Of a stretch of DNA of 64,000 bases, positions 1 through 11,487 are shown piece by piece (position 1 is the stretch's first letter; each line of letters starts with the position of its first letter). Source of the DNA: Pseudaquabacterium pictum (GTDB lineage: Bacteria; Pseudomonadota; Gammaproteobacteria; Burkholderiales; Burkholderiaceae_C); NCBI RefSeq assembly GCF_005403045.1, contig NZ_BJCL01000005.1:275300-339299 (forward strand). Direction: 5' to 3'. The position numbers and the translations under genes are program-made. A model generated the notes under the pieces. That model was not told the DNA's origin and did not search any database. It was given only the letters and a program-made list of their open reading frames with translations.

Positions 1-1121
1 AGGTGCGCGCCGGCGCCCGGCTGGCCGGTGCCGATGCGCCGTTGCCACCGGGTGATGTGCTGCTGGTCTACACCAGCGGCACCACCGGCGAGCCCAAGGG
101 CGCGCTGCACACCCAGCACGGCATGCTGGCCAACATCGACATGGCCACCGCGGTGCAGGGCTTCACCGCGGCCGAGCGGGTGCTGGCGGTGCTGCCGCTG
201 TTCCATGTGGGCGGGCTGTGCATCCAGGTGCTGCCGGCGCTGGCGGCCGGCGGTGCCGTGCACCTGCAGGCCCGCTTCGACCCCGGCGCCTGGCTGGCCG
301 ACCTGGCGGCCTGGCGCCCCACCACCAGCCTGCTGGTGCCGGCGGTGATGCAGGCCATCCTGGCCCACCCGGGCTGGCCGGCGGCCGATGTGGCGTCGCT
401 GCGCTTCCTCAACAGCGGCTCGTCGATCGTGCCGGTGGCCTTGATCGACCCCTTCCATGCCCGCGGTGTGCCAATGGCCCAGGTCTACGGCAGCACCGAG
501 ACCGGGCCGTTCTCGATCGCCCTGGCGCCCGGCGAGGCCCTGGCGCACCTGGGCAGCGTGGGCCGGCCAGCGCCGGGCGTGCAGCTGCGGCTGGCGGCGG
601 CCGACGGCACCCCGGTGGCGCCCGGCGCGGTCGGCGAGATCCAGCTGCGTGCGCCCAACCTGATGCGCGGCTACCACCGGCTGCCGGCGGGTGCCGGCTT
701 CGTCGACGGCTGGTACGCCACCGGCGACCTGGCGCGGGCCGATGCCGACGGCCGGGTGACCGTGGTCGGCCGCAGCAAGGACATGATCATTTCCGGCGGC
801 GAGAACATCTACCCGGCCGAGATCGAGAACCTGGCCAGCACCTGGCCCGGCGTGGCCGAGGCCGCGGTGGTGGGCCTGCCCGATGCCCGCTGGGGCGAGG
901 TGCCGGTGCTGGTGCTGGTGCCGCAGCCGGGGGCGGTGGTGGATGTGGACGGCCTGCAGGCGCTGTTCCAGGCCCGGCTGGCGCGCTTCAAGCATCCGCG
1001 CCGGGTGGTGCAGGCCGACCAGGTGCCGCGCACCGCACTGGGCAAGGTGCAGAAGGCGGCGCTGGCGGCGCAGTTGATGGCCGGGCGCGCGGCCGAGTCG
1101 CCTGGCCAGCCGACCGCCTGA
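1..1121 (+). CDS. Acyl-CoA synthetase / AMP-dependent ligase, 5' end missing
   Basis: This is the C-terminal part of an ANL-superfamily adenylate-forming enzyme, which activates a carboxylic acid as acyl-AMP and transfers it to CoA. Visible motifs in order are the P-loop-like YTSGTTGEPKG (about residue 23 of the visible part), the GSTET motif, the GWYATGDLA motif with the ATP-ribose-binding aspartate, the hinge region GRSKDMIISGGENIYPAEIE, and a C-terminal TALGKVQK carrying the expected catalytic lysine. The frame is open to the left edge, so the true start and much of the N-terminal domain lie outside the window. The acid substrate cannot be read from this part; short- to long-chain fatty acid or an aromatic acid are all possible. 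Confidence 0.9.
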   Translation, partial: VRAGARLAGADAPLPPGDVLLVYTSGTTGEPKGALHTQHGMLANIDMATAVQGFTAAERVLAVLPLFHVGGLCIQVLPALAAGGAVHLQARFDPGAWLADLAAWRPTTSLLVPAVMQAILAHPGWPAADVASLRFLNSGSSIVPVALIDPFHARGVPMAQVYGSTETGPFSIALAPGEALAHLGSVGRPAPGVQLRLAAADGTPVAPGAVGEIQLRAPNLMRGYHRLPAGAGFVDGWYATGDLARADADGRVTVVGRSKDMIISGGENIYPAEIENLASTWPGVAEAAVVGLPDARWGEVPVLVLVPQPGAVVDVDGLQALFQARLARFKHPRRVVQADQVPRTALGKVQKAALAAQLMAGRAAESPGQPTA

Positions 1122-1142
1122 GCAGGCCGTGCGGCCAGCGCC

Positions 1143-1679
1143 TCAGTTCAGCGTGCGTGGCGTTGCCGGCCCGGGGGCCTGCGGCGCCGTGGCGGCGGTG
1201 AACGGGCCGCCCCAGTCGGCACTGGCCAGGGCCTGCTCCAGCAGGCGCAGCAGGCCGGTGGACAGGTCATCGCTCAGCTGCATGCCCAGGCTGCGCCCGC
1301 CGGGCTCGCGCAGCTGCAGCTGCAGGCCCTGGCCGCCCTCGCCCGGCCCCAGGTCCACGGCCTCGGGCAGCAGCGGCTCGGGCCCCAGCGGCTCGGTCTG
1401 GGCCTGGGCGATGAAGGGCTCGCTGAAGCTGGCGCCGGGCAGTGGCCGCTCCAGCGCCGCCTGGGCCAGCATGGCCTGGGCCTCGGGCACCACCGTGGCA
1501 TGCGGCAGCACCTGGGCCACGGCGCGGTGCGTCACCAGCTTGGTCAGCGGCGGCCAGATCAGCAGCAGCATGCGCCGGGTCAGCCACACGGCATACAGCG
1601 CGCCTTCGGTGGTGCGCAGCTGCCACAACACCCGGTCGGGGCCGGGCAGGTAGCGCACTTGCATCTGGTGGATGTTCAC
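1143..1679 (-). CDS. Conserved-looking hypothetical protein, 178 aa
   Basis: I do not recognise this protein. It starts MNIHQMQVRYLPGPDRVLWQ, then has a stretch that reads like a short beta-rich domain with a hydrophobic segment (RRMLLLIWPPLTKLV), and a Pro/Gly-rich C-terminal half. No signal peptide or lipobox is visible. It converges on the acyl-CoA synthetase (21-nt gap) and is divergent from the MerR-type regulator, sharing a 74-nt intergenic space with it. The start at 1679 is the first ATG and gives a plausible folded N-terminus. Coding is supported by length, position and codon-position GC pattern only. Confidence 0.6.
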   Translation of the reverse strand: MNIHQMQVRYLPGPDRVLWQLRTTEGALYAVWLTRRMLLLIWPPLTKLVTHRAVAQVLPHATVVPEAQAMLAQAALERPLPGASFSEPFIAQAQTEPLGPEPLLPEAVDLGPGEGGQGLQLQLREPGGRSLGMQLSDDLSTGLLRLLEQALASADWGGPFTAATAPQAPGPATPRTLN

Positions 1680-1753
1680 GTGCGCATTCTAGGAAGCCAT
1701 GCCGCCGCCGGATACTCTGGGCCGTTGCATGGCATGGGCAGGGAGGCGGCAGC

Positions 1754-2779
1754 ATGCAGTTGAAGGTGGGCGACCTGGCCCGGCGCAGCGGCCTGACCGT
1801 GCGCACCCTGCATCACTTCGACCAGATCGGCCTGCTGAGCCCGTCGGCGCGGTCGCCGGCCGGCTACCGGCTCTACGGCCGCGAGGACGTCGCCCGCCTG
1901 CACAGCATCCAGGCACTGCGGCACCTGGGCTTGCCGCTCAAGCAGATCGCCGCGCTGCTGGCCGGCGACGGCGAGCCGCTGCCGCAGACCGTGGCCAGGC
2001 AGATCCGCGCGCTGGACCACGAGATCGCCCAGGCCACCGCGCTGCGCACCCGGCTGGCCCTGCTGATGGACAAGTTCTCCGCCGGTGGCCAGCCCGAGAT
2101 GGGCGACTGGCTGGACTCACTGGCGCTGATGGCCACCTACGCCCGCTACTTCAGCACCGACGAGATCCGCACCATCGTCGGCAACTGGCAGGCCGTGGGG
2201 GACGACTGGGCGGCCCTGCTGGCCCAGGTGCGGGCGCTGATGGACCAGGGTGTGCCGCCCACCGATCTGCGCGTGCAGCCGCTGGCCCACCAGTGGATGG
2301 CGCTGATCCACCACTGGCTGGGCGGCGACTTCGACCTGATCGACCGCTGGGGCCGCATGTACCTGCAGGAGCCCACGGCCCGGCCGGACGGTGCGCCGGC
2401 GCTGGACATGGTGCGCTACATCGAGCAGGCGACCGCGCCGCGCCTGGCCGCCTGGCTGCGCCACTTCACGCTGGACGAGCTGCGCCGCTTCCGGCCGGTG
2501 GGCGCGTCGGCCTGGGCGGCGCTGGCGGCCGACACTGCCCGGCTGATGGTCGCGGGCGTGCCGCCGGCGTCCGCGCGTGCGGCGGCCCTGGCAGACCGGC
2601 TTCGCGATCTGTTCCACCAGACCGTGGGCCAAGCTGCCGACCTGGTACCGACGATGGATGCTGCACTGGCCGCCGAGCCATTGCTGCGCGCCGGCGCGCC
2701 GCTGCCGCCGGACGCGCTGGCCTACCTGGCGGCTGCCTCTGCGCCCGCTGCCCGCCGCGCTGTCACGCGGTCTCGGTGA
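1754..2779 (+). CDS. MerR family transcriptional regulator with TipAS-like domain
   Basis: A 341-aa regulator. Residues 1-70 are a MerR winged helix: [20 protein letters not shown] followed by the wing region [21 protein letters not shown] short coiled linker follows, and residues from about 115 onward resemble the TipAS/antibiotic-recognition domain ([11 protein letters not shown], and a helical region around [18 protein letters not shown]). Family members bend promoter DNA and respond to small molecules bound by the C-terminal domain. The ATG at 1754 is chosen because the MerR fold begins there, although the frame is open further upstream. Its 3' end overlaps the convergent kinase gene by 17 nt. 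The ligand is unknown. Confidence 0.88.
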   Translation: MQLKVGDLARRSGLTVRTLHHFDQIGLLSPSARSPAGYRLYGREDVARLHSIQALRHLGLPLKQIAALLAGDGEPLPQTVARQIRALDHEIAQATALRTRLALLMDKFSAGGQPEMGDWLDSLALMATYARYFSTDEIRTIVGNWQAVGDDWAALLAQVRALMDQGVPPTDLRVQPLAHQWMALIHHWLGGDFDLIDRWGRMYLQEPTARPDGAPALDMVRYIEQATAPRLAAWLRHFTLDELRRFRPVGASAWAALAADTARLMVAGVPPASARAAALADRLRDLFHQTVGQAADLVPTMDAALAAEPLLRAGAPLPPDALAYLAAASAPAARRAVTRSR

Positions 2780-3254
2780 CCGCGCAGCCGGCCAGCTCGG
2801 CCGCATCGGGCGGCTCGAAGTGGCCTTCCATGGTGGTGAACATGCCGGGCGTGACCTCGAAGGCGAAGGTGTCGCCGCGGGTCTGGTTGCGCTGCAGCAC
2901 CCGCTGGCGGCGCACCGCCAGCGGTGCGGTGACGAAGTGCGGTCGCAGCGCCAGGCCCTGGGCGCTGGCCAGTGCGGCGTAGCGGGCGCGGTCGGCCACC
3001 TGCATGCAGCCGACATCGAGGACGGCGGTGCCGCCACGCCGAACCACATCGGTCGCCACCGCCCAGATGCGCTGCTCGCAGCGCTGCACCCGCGCCAGGA
3101 TCCAGGGCAGGTTCATCGGCTGCGGCATGTCGGGCGCGAACAGCTCGCCCATCCAGTCGTCGATGGAGAAGCGCACGCCCTGCCTCTGGTCGGCCAGCTG
3201 GCGGGCGAGGGTGGACTTGCCGGCACCCTGGGGGCCGAAGAGCAGGTGGATCAT
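2763..3254 (-). CDS. P-loop kinase-like AAA family ATPase, 163 aa
   Basis: A small nucleotide-binding protein that begins [15 protein letters not shown], a Walker A loop at residues 7-15. The region [15 protein letters not shown] resembles the acceptor-binding part of small zeta/APH-like kinases, and the arginine-rich segment [20 protein letters not shown] could be the lid. Such proteins phosphorylate small molecules or tRNA-like substrates; the substrate here cannot be inferred. An ATG five codons upstream (3269) is an alternative start, but 3254 places the P-loop at the usual distance from the N-terminus. The last 17 nt overlap the convergent MerR gene. Confidence 0.8.
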   Translation of the reverse strand: MIHLLFGPQGAGKSTLARQLADQRQGVRFSIDDWMGELFAPDMPQPMNLPWILARVQRCEQRIWAVATDVVRRGGTAVLDVGCMQVADRARYAALASAQGLALRPHFVTAPLAVRRQRVLQRNQTRGDTFAFEVTPGMFTTMEGHFEPPDAAELAGCAVTETA

Positions 3255-3403
3255 GGTGGTGGCAATCAAGTGGAGTGGGACCTGCGCACTGTCTGGCCTG
3301 ACGCCACGTCAGGGTCAAGCGGCAGGGCCTCCCGGCGCTGGCCGGGCTGGCGCTGGCCACTTGATCCAGCGCAACACCGCACAGACGGCGCCCGCCGGCC
3401 GGG

Positions 3404-3432
3404 CTTGAAATGCGCCGGGGGCAGCCCAATGT
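3404..3432 (+). promoter_or_regulatory. Sigma-32 (heat-shock) promoter of clpB
   Basis: CTTGAAA at 3404-3410 and CCCAATGT at 3425-3432, separated by 14 nt, match the known sigma-32 consensus (CTTGAA, 13-17 nt, CCCCATNT) with one main mismatch. The element lies 27 nt before the clpB start codon, and a strong ribosome-binding site GGAGGA (3445-3450) follows. The fit to a heat-shock gene makes the call credible. Confidence 0.75.
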
Positions 3433-3458
3433 CCCTATCCATTCGGAGGACATCCCCC

Positions 3459-6062
<2,604 letters not shown>

Positions 6063-6072
6063 CCGGCCCGGC

Positions 6073-7557
6073 TCAGCCCGGCGCGGCCAGCGGCAGCGCC
6101 AGGCACAGCCGGGTGCCGCCCTCGGGCGTGGCCAGCGGCCGCAGGCTGCCGCCGTGCAGCTGGGCCACCCGCTGGGCAATCGCCAGACCCAGGCCGCCGA
6201 TGCCGCCGCCGCTGCGCCGAAGCGGCGGGTCGCGCAGGCTGGCCTGCTGGTCCAGGCGGGCCTGCAGGTCGGGTGGCAGGCCGGGGCCGTTGTCTTCCAC
6301 CAGGATCTGGGCGTTGCCGCCCTGGCGCAACAGGCTCACCCGCACTGGCGCGCCGCCCGGGGCGTGCCGCAGGGCGTTGTCGATCAGGTTGCCCAGGGCG
6401 CGATCGATCAGCTGCAGGTCGCCGTCCAGCTCCAGCCGGCCGGGCGGGGCGCCGGTCAGCGTCACCGGCGGGTTCGGGTGGCCGATGGCGAACTTCTGCA
6501 CCGTGTCGGTGACCAGCTCGTCCAGGCTGAAGCGCTCGCGGTGCAGCACCTGGTCGGTCGACTGCAAGGTGGCCAGCTCGAACAGCTGCTGCGACAGCCG
6601 GCGCACCTTGTCGCTTTGCGCCAGGGCGGCGCGCAGCAGCGGTGCCTGCTGCACCGCGCTGCCGCCCGACAGGGCTTCCAGATGGCCGTGCAGCGCGGTC
6701 AGCGGCGTGCGCAGGTCGTGGGCCACGCCGGCCATGGTCTCGCGGTGGGCCAGGGTCTGGGCCGCTTCGCGCGCAGACTGCTGTTCCAGCCGCTCGGTCA
6801 GGCCGGCAAAGGCGGTGGCAATGGCCTGCACCTCGTCGCCGCGGCCGCCGTGCTGCGGTTCGGGCCGGGTGGCCGTGGCGCCCAGGCTGTAGCTGCGCAT
6901 GCGGCCGGCCAGCCGGTGCAGCGGCCGGGTCAGCTTGCGCAGGGCCAGGGCGCCCACCAGCAGGGTGAGCAGCGCGCCGACGCCGGCCACTGCCGCCGCG
7001 CCCAGCCACTCGCGGCGCAGGCTGATGGCGCCGGCCACCTGGGTGCGGGCCGCGCCATCGAGCACGATGTAGAGGTAGCCCGGCGGCTGGGTCTGCCCCG
7101 GCTTGGGCGCGAACATGGCGGCGCTGAAGATGCGGCGCACGTCGCCGCCCATCGGGTCGGTGCCGTGCAGCGGCAGGGCCGCGCCGGCGAGGAAGGCACG
7201 CACGGGTGCCAGGTCCACCTGGTGCTGGCGCACCATGCCGGGCTCGCCGATGTAGGCCGCCACCCGGCCACCGGCATCCAGCACATAGACCTGGATGCCG
7301 GGGTTCACCACCATCAGCATCTGCAGCAGGGCGCGCCGGGCCGCGGCCTCGGATTCGGCGGGATCGGTGGTGGTGATCTCGGGCCAGTGGCCCACGATGT
7401 GCTGTGCCAGGCCGTGCGACAGGCGCTGCAAGGATTCCTGCTCATGCGCCGTGGCGAGGCTGCGGCCCAGCACGGCCACCAGGCCGGCATAGGCCAGCAG
7501 CAGGGCGGCCAGCATCAGGGTGAGCCGGGTGCTGAAGGACAGCGGCGGACGCCTCAT
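6073..7557 (-). CDS. Sensor histidine kinase (OmpR-partner type)
   Basis: A 494-aa inner-membrane sensor. A first membrane segment (about 11-31) and a second (about 186-208) flank a periplasmic domain of roughly 150 residues. A HAMP-like linker beginning LRKLTRPLHRLAGRM follows, then the dimerisation box GVAHDLRTPL with the phospho-acceptor His280, the N box NLIDNALRHAP, the G1 box VEDNGPGLP and the G2 box GGLGLAIAQ. The start at 7557 overlaps the regulator stop as ATGA, so the two genes are translationally coupled and the kinase is second in the operon. The stimulus is unknown. The gene converges on clpB with a 10-nt gap. Confidence 0.93.
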   Translation of the reverse strand: MRRPPLSFSTRLTLMLAALLLAYAGLVAVLGRSLATAHEQESLQRLSHGLAQHIVGHWPEITTTDPAESEAAARRALLQMLMVVNPGIQVYVLDAGGRVAAYIGEPGMVRQHQVDLAPVRAFLAGAALPLHGTDPMGGDVRRIFSAAMFAPKPGQTQPPGYLYIVLDGAARTQVAGAISLRREWLGAAAVAGVGALLTLLVGALALRKLTRPLHRLAGRMRSYSLGATATRPEPQHGGRGDEVQAIATAFAGLTERLEQQSAREAAQTLAHRETMAGVAHDLRTPLTALHGHLEALSGGSAVQQAPLLRAALAQSDKVRRLSQQLFELATLQSTDQVLHRERFSLDELVTDTVQKFAIGHPNPPVTLTGAPPGRLELDGDLQLIDRALGNLIDNALRHAPGGAPVRVSLLRQGGNAQILVEDNGPGLPPDLQARLDQQASLRDPPLRRSGGGIGGLGLAIAQRVAQLHGGSLRPLATPEGGTRLCLALPLAAPG

Positions 7558-8267
7558 GCGGACGGCTCCCCGCCGGCGGGGTCGAACCGGTAGCCCACAC
7601 CCCACACGGTGACGATGTGTGCCGGCGTGCGTGGATCACGCTCGATCTTGCTGCGCAGCCGGTTGATGTGGGAGTTCACCGTGTGTTCATAGCCGTCGAA
7701 GCCGGCGCCCCACACCCGCTGCAGCAGCTGGTCGCGGCCGAAGGCCTGGCCGGGGTGCCGGGCCAGGAAGTGCAGCAGATCGAACTCCCGCAGGGTCAGT
7801 GGCACCGGCGTGTCGCCCTGCAGCAGTTCCCGCCGGGTGGTGTCCAGCTGCCAGGCACCGAAGCGCAGCACCGGCGCCGGCGCTGGCGCGGTGCGCAGCT
7901 GCTGCACCCGGCGCAGCAGGGCGCGCACCCGGGCCACCAGTTCCAGCATCGAGAACGGCTTGGCCAGGTAGTCGTCGGCGCCCAGTTCCAGCCCCAGCAC
8001 CCGGTGGGCTTCGGCCGACCGGGCGCTGAGCATGATCACCGGCACGGCGGGGTGGCGCGCCCGCAGGTGGCGGCACACCTCCCAGCCGTCGGCGCCGGGC
8101 AGCATCAGGTCCAGCAGCACCAGGTCCCAGGGCTGGCGGTCGATGGCGGCCATGGCCAGCAGGCCGTCGGCCGCGCGGTGCAGCTGGTAGCCGGCCTGCT
8201 CCAGGTGCAGCCGCAGGGCGTCGGCAATGGCGTCGTCATCTTCGACTAGCAGCAGCTGCTGGGGCAT
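7554..8267 (-). CDS. OmpR/PhoB-type response regulator
   Basis: A 237-aa regulator with an N-terminal receiver domain (MPQQLLLVEDDDAIADAL, phospho-acceptor Asp53 in LVLLDLMLPG, conserved lysine in LAKPFS) and a C-terminal winged-helix DNA-binding domain (LTLREFDLLHFLARHPGQAF, then HTVNSHINRLRSKIE and VWGVGYRF). The start at 8267 is chosen because the receiver fold begins there. The gene precedes its kinase with an ATGA overlap and is partnered with it. Targets are not evident; no obvious direct-repeat operator was found nearby. Confidence 0.95.
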   Translation of the reverse strand: MPQQLLLVEDDDAIADALRLHLEQAGYQLHRAADGLLAMAAIDRQPWDLVLLDLMLPGADGWEVCRHLRARHPAVPVIMLSARSAEAHRVLGLELGADDYLAKPFSMLELVARVRALLRRVQQLRTAPAPAPVLRFGAWQLDTTRRELLQGDTPVPLTLREFDLLHFLARHPGQAFGRDQLLQRVWGAGFDGYEHTVNSHINRLRSKIERDPRTPAHIVTVWGVGYRFDPAGGEPSA

Positions 8268-8329
8268 GGCCCATTCTGCCGCTTGGGTGCCGCCGCGCTG
8301 GACGGCTGCCGCTGGCTGGCGGGCCGGCC

Positions 8330-9121
8330 TCAAGCGCCGCGGGCCTGGCGCCGCCGTGCCAGCCAGCCCAGGCCGGCGAGGCCGGCCAGCATCAGCGCAT
8401 AGGTCTGCGGCTCGGGCACCGGCGCAGCGGTGAAGCTGATGCGGTAGACATCGGTGCCGGCTGCGAGCTGGCTGTTGAAGGTGTAGCCGGCGCCGGTGGT
8501 CAGGCCGTTGTAGCCGGCGAACTCGGCGAAGTTGAAGGCCACCACCGAGCCCTGGTCGGCGCGCAGGCCGTTGTCGCCGACGAAGGCCGAGGCGGCCGGG
8601 TCGAACACCTCGGAGCCGGCATCCCAGATGTCGCGTGCCTGCACCGTGATGCTGCTGACCTGCAGCTGGCCGGCCGTGTCGAACAGCCGGTGGGCCATCG
8701 GGTTGTCGTTGCCGATGAAGAAGTCATTGCTCGGGATGGCCATCGCCGCAAAGGTGAAGAACGGGTTGGCCGCGCTGTCCACCATGTAGCTGGCCGTCTT
8801 GCTGCCGCCGGCGAACAGCGGCCCGCCGATGGTGCCGCGCACGGCGCCGGGGTCGGCCGCGGCGAAGGCGGCCTGCCAGGCGCCGCCGGCGCCGCCTTCG
8901 GCCACCGACACGATGGCCGTGCCGGCCACCTGACCCAGGTTGAAGGCGTCGTAGCTGCCGTTGTTGAAGGCCAGGTGCAGCGGCGCGAAGGCCAGGCCGC
9001 CGGCCGGCGCCAGGTTCTCGATGGTGACGGTCACCTGGGTGGGCAGGGCCTGCGCGGCCAGGCCGGTGGACAGGGCGGCAGCCGCCAGCAGGCGGGTGGT
9101 GGTGCGGGACAGGGAAGACAT
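8330..9121 (-). CDS. PEP-CTERM protein with spondin-like domain
   Basis: A 263-aa exported protein. An N-terminal signal peptide (MSSLSRTTTRLLAAAALSTG, cleavage near AQA) is followed by a domain beginning VTVTIENLAPAGGLAFAPLH and continuing to a segment ITVQARDIWDAGSEVFD, which resembles the bacterial Spondin_N family. The end is a canonical PEP-CTERM sorting tail: VPEPQTYALMLAGLAGLGWL followed by ARRRQ. In bacteria with exosortase the tail is cleaved after envelope sorting, usually in strains that make exopolysaccharide. The start at 9121 has GGAG upstream. The function is unknown; an extracellular matrix or adhesion role is inference from the sorting signal. Confidence 0.87.
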   Translation of the reverse strand: MSSLSRTTTRLLAAAALSTGLAAQALPTQVTVTIENLAPAGGLAFAPLHLAFNNGSYDAFNLGQVAGTAIVSVAEGGAGGAWQAAFAAADPGAVRGTIGGPLFAGGSKTASYMVDSAANPFFTFAAMAIPSNDFFIGNDNPMAHRLFDTAGQLQVSSITVQARDIWDAGSEVFDPAASAFVGDNGLRADQGSVVAFNFAEFAGYNGLTTGAGYTFNSQLAAGTDVYRISFTAAPVPEPQTYALMLAGLAGLGWLARRRQARGA

Positions 9122-9343
9122 CGGTGGCTCCTGGCGTTGGGTGGGCCGGACCCGACATGCCGGGCCCGTTCCACCGATGCTAGGAAGCAGGCTTCCCGCG
9201 GTCCTCACCAGGAGATCACGGCGACGGGAACTCCGGCTGCAAGCCTCGCAGGCGGGGCGACCCCGACAACGCCCTTGGGCGCGGCTGCAGATCCAAACTC
9301 AGGTCAAGAATGCGCGGCAATCCCGCAACTCTGGCAATGGTCG

Positions 9344-10333
9344 ATGGAATCGCTGCGTGGCATGGTGAGTTTTGTCCAGGTGGCACGCAGCGGCAGCTTC
9401 GTGCGGGCGGCCGAGGCGCTGGGCGTGTCGGCGGTGGCCGTCAGCCGCAACGTGGCCCGGCTGGAGGCGCAGCTGCAGCTGCGGCTGTTCGCCCGCACCA
9501 CGCGCAGCCTCTCGCTGACGGCGGAGGGCGCCGCACTGCTGGCGCGCTGCGAGGCGCCGTTGGCCGAGCTGGCTGCCGCCTTCGACGACTCGCGCGATGC
9601 TGCTGGCGCGGCCTCGGGCACCGTGCGGGTGACGGCCGTGTCGCCGTATGTGCAGGCCTACCTGGCGCCCAGCCTGGTGCAGTTCCATGCCCGGCACCCC
9701 GGGGTGGTGGTCGACATCGCCTGCAGCGAGCTGGCCACCGACCTGGTGGCCGACCGCTTCGATGTCGGCGTGCGGGTGGGCCCGCTGCGGGATGCGGGCT
9801 TCGTGGCCCGCCCCCTGGGCCCGCTGGTGCTGGTGTTGTGTGCGGCGCCCACGTTCCTGGCCCGGCCCGGCCTGGATGCCGACCCGGCCATGCTGGCCAG
9901 GCTGCACGGCCTGGGTCTGCGCCGCAGCGGGGAGGTGGCGGTTGCGCCCTGGCATCTGCAGACACCCGCCGGACCGGTGGACCTGCCGGTGTCCGGGCCA
10001 CTGCGCTGCAACGACATGGCGGCCCTGGCGGCCGCCTGCGCCGCCGGTCTGGGGGTGGCGCAGCTGCCGCTGGTGCAGGTGCTGCCGGCCCTGCGCCGCG
10101 GCGATCTGCAGGTGCTGCACCCGGACCTGTCGCCCGGTGGCCTGCAGCTCTTCCTGCACTACCCCGACCGGCAGTTGCCGGCCCGGGTGCGGTTGTTCGT
10201 CGACTTCGTGCTGGCCCAGGGGCGCGGTCATGCGGATCTGCAGCTGACGGCCAGCGACGCGGCCGCACTGGCGCCGGTCAGCCCCGCCACCGCGCCAACA
10301 CCAGCCACACCGCGGCGGCGCCGACCGGGTTGA
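9344..10333 (+). CDS. LysR family transcriptional regulator
   Basis: A 329-aa LysR-type regulator. Residues 1-62 hold the winged helix (SFVQVARSGSFVRAAEALGV, then AVSRNVARLEAQLQLRLFAR). Residues from about 90 form the periplasmic-binding-protein-like effector domain, with typical DRFDVGVRVGPLRD and ACAAGLGVAQLPL segments. The sequence is closest in feel to the CrgA/PA-type LysR subgroup, which regulates a divergent neighbour, but the neighbour here (the PEP-CTERM gene) is divergent over 222 nt and unrelated to usual targets. The C-terminal 30 residues are Ala/Pro-rich. ATG at 9344 is used; an in-frame ATG at 9362 would remove part of the HTH. Confidence 0.93.
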   Translation: MESLRGMVSFVQVARSGSFVRAAEALGVSAVAVSRNVARLEAQLQLRLFARTTRSLSLTAEGAALLARCEAPLAELAAAFDDSRDAAGAASGTVRVTAVSPYVQAYLAPSLVQFHARHPGVVVDIACSELATDLVADRFDVGVRVGPLRDAGFVARPLGPLVLVLCAAPTFLARPGLDADPAMLARLHGLGLRRSGEVAVAPWHLQTPAGPVDLPVSGPLRCNDMAALAAACAAGLGVAQLPLVQVLPALRRGDLQVLHPDLSPGGLQLFLHYPDRQLPARVRLFVDFVLAQGRGHADLQLTASDAAALAPVSPATAPTPATPRRRRPG

Positions 10334-10351
10334 CGCTGCGCACCAGACGGC

Positions 10352-11386
10352 TCAGGGCTTGGCCAGCAGCTGGTCGATCAAGCTGGCCAGCTCGGCTGGC
10401 CGGTCCAGTTGGACATAGTGCCCGGCGTCCAGCAGGCTGACGCGGGCGCCGGTGAACTGGTCGGCCAGCGCCTGTGCCACCTGCGGGTTGAGGTAGGGGT
10501 CATGCCGCCCGAAGGCCACCAGCACCGGCACCGGCGACTGCTGCATCTGTGCCCGGCGGCCATCGCGCGCGGCGATCTCCTGCCACAGCACCGAGGTGGC
10601 GCTGAAGAACGCCGGGCGGATCGCCGGCGCGCCATGGGCCAGCACCGGCACCCAGGCAGCCCGCGCCGCCTCGTCGGCAAAGAAGTCCGACATCTGGCTC
10701 TGCACGCCGGACTGGAAGACGCCGGCAGCCCGGCCGGCGCCCCAGACGCGCAGATCGCGCAGCCAGCCCTTGGAGGCGAAGACCTCGATCGCCGGCGGTG
10801 CCTGCAGCGCCGGCGAGGCGTTGTAGTAGGTGTTCAGCAGCACCAGCGCGCGGCTGCGCTGCGGGTTGTCCAGCACCCAGTCGATGCCGACCGGGCCGGA
10901 CATGTCGTGCAGCACCGGCACCACCTGCTGCAGCGCCAAGTGGGCCACCACCGCGTCCAGGTCGGCGCGCTGGCTGGCCACGTCATAGACGGCCGTGGCC
11001 GGCTTGTCGGAGCCACCCCAGCCGAGGAAGTCGAAGCTCACCACATGGTGGCGCTGCGCCAGCAGCGGGATCAGCGCGTCATACAGGTGCTGGTTGTCCG
11101 GGAAGCCGTGCATCAGCACCAGCGTGGGCGAGCGCCCGCGCTGGCCGGGGTTGAACTCGCGCACCGCCAGCCGCCCGCCGTCGGGGCGGGCGACCATCTG
11201 CTGCAGATGCGGCTGGGCCACGGCAAAGCGGGCCTGGTGGGCGTCGAACGCCTGCTGCGTGACCGGCGGGCCGGCGCAGGCCGACAGCAGCAGCGCAAGC
11301 GCCAGTGCGGCCACGCTGCCTGGCCGGCGGACGCGGTGGAGGACGTGCGCGCTGGCAGCGCGCCGGATCAGGCGGGACGGGGTCAT
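10352..11386 (-). CDS. Lipoprotein alpha/beta hydrolase with Asp nucleophile position
   Basis: A 344-aa alpha/beta-hydrolase. The N-terminus has a lipobox LSAC with Cys37 as the lipidated residue; the next residue is Ala, so outer-membrane sorting is expected. The fold shows an oxyanion motif HGFPDN (93-98), a nucleophile elbow VLHDMSGPVG with Asp161 where serine hydrolases have Ser, an acid candidate Asp296 in AFGRHDPY, and His323 in LDAGHYVQLDRP. An aspartate nucleophile is the rule in epoxide hydrolases and haloalkane dehalogenases, so one of these activities is likelier than esterase. The start at 11386 is chosen to give a normal signal peptide; an ATG 30 nt upstream is possible. It converges on the LysR gene. 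Confidence 0.85.
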   Translation of the reverse strand: MTPSRLIRRAASAHVLHRVRRPGSVAALALALLLSACAGPPVTQQAFDAHQARFAVAQPHLQQMVARPDGGRLAVREFNPGQRGRSPTLVLMHGFPDNQHLYDALIPLLAQRHHVVSFDFLGWGGSDKPATAVYDVASQRADLDAVVAHLALQQVVPVLHDMSGPVGIDWVLDNPQRSRALVLLNTYYNASPALQAPPAIEVFASKGWLRDLRVWGAGRAAGVFQSGVQSQMSDFFADEAARAAWVPVLAHGAPAIRPAFFSATSVLWQEIAARDGRRAQMQQSPVPVLVAFGRHDPYLNPQVAQALADQFTGARVSLLDAGHYVQLDRPAELASLIDQLLAKP

Positions 11387-11487
11387 GGTGTGGGCCGGTG
11401 TGTGAAGGTGGCCCACTCTAGGATCGCGTCGCCGGGCTGGCGATGGCCGCGGCGGTTCTGGCAGTCAGAACCGCAGGTTAGGAGTGG

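Noticed and set aside
2577..3458. N-terminal extension of clpB from the open frame upstream
   Set aside because: The extension overlaps two other genes, has no ClpB similarity, and the ATG at 3459 has a strong ribosome site and the standard start of the family.
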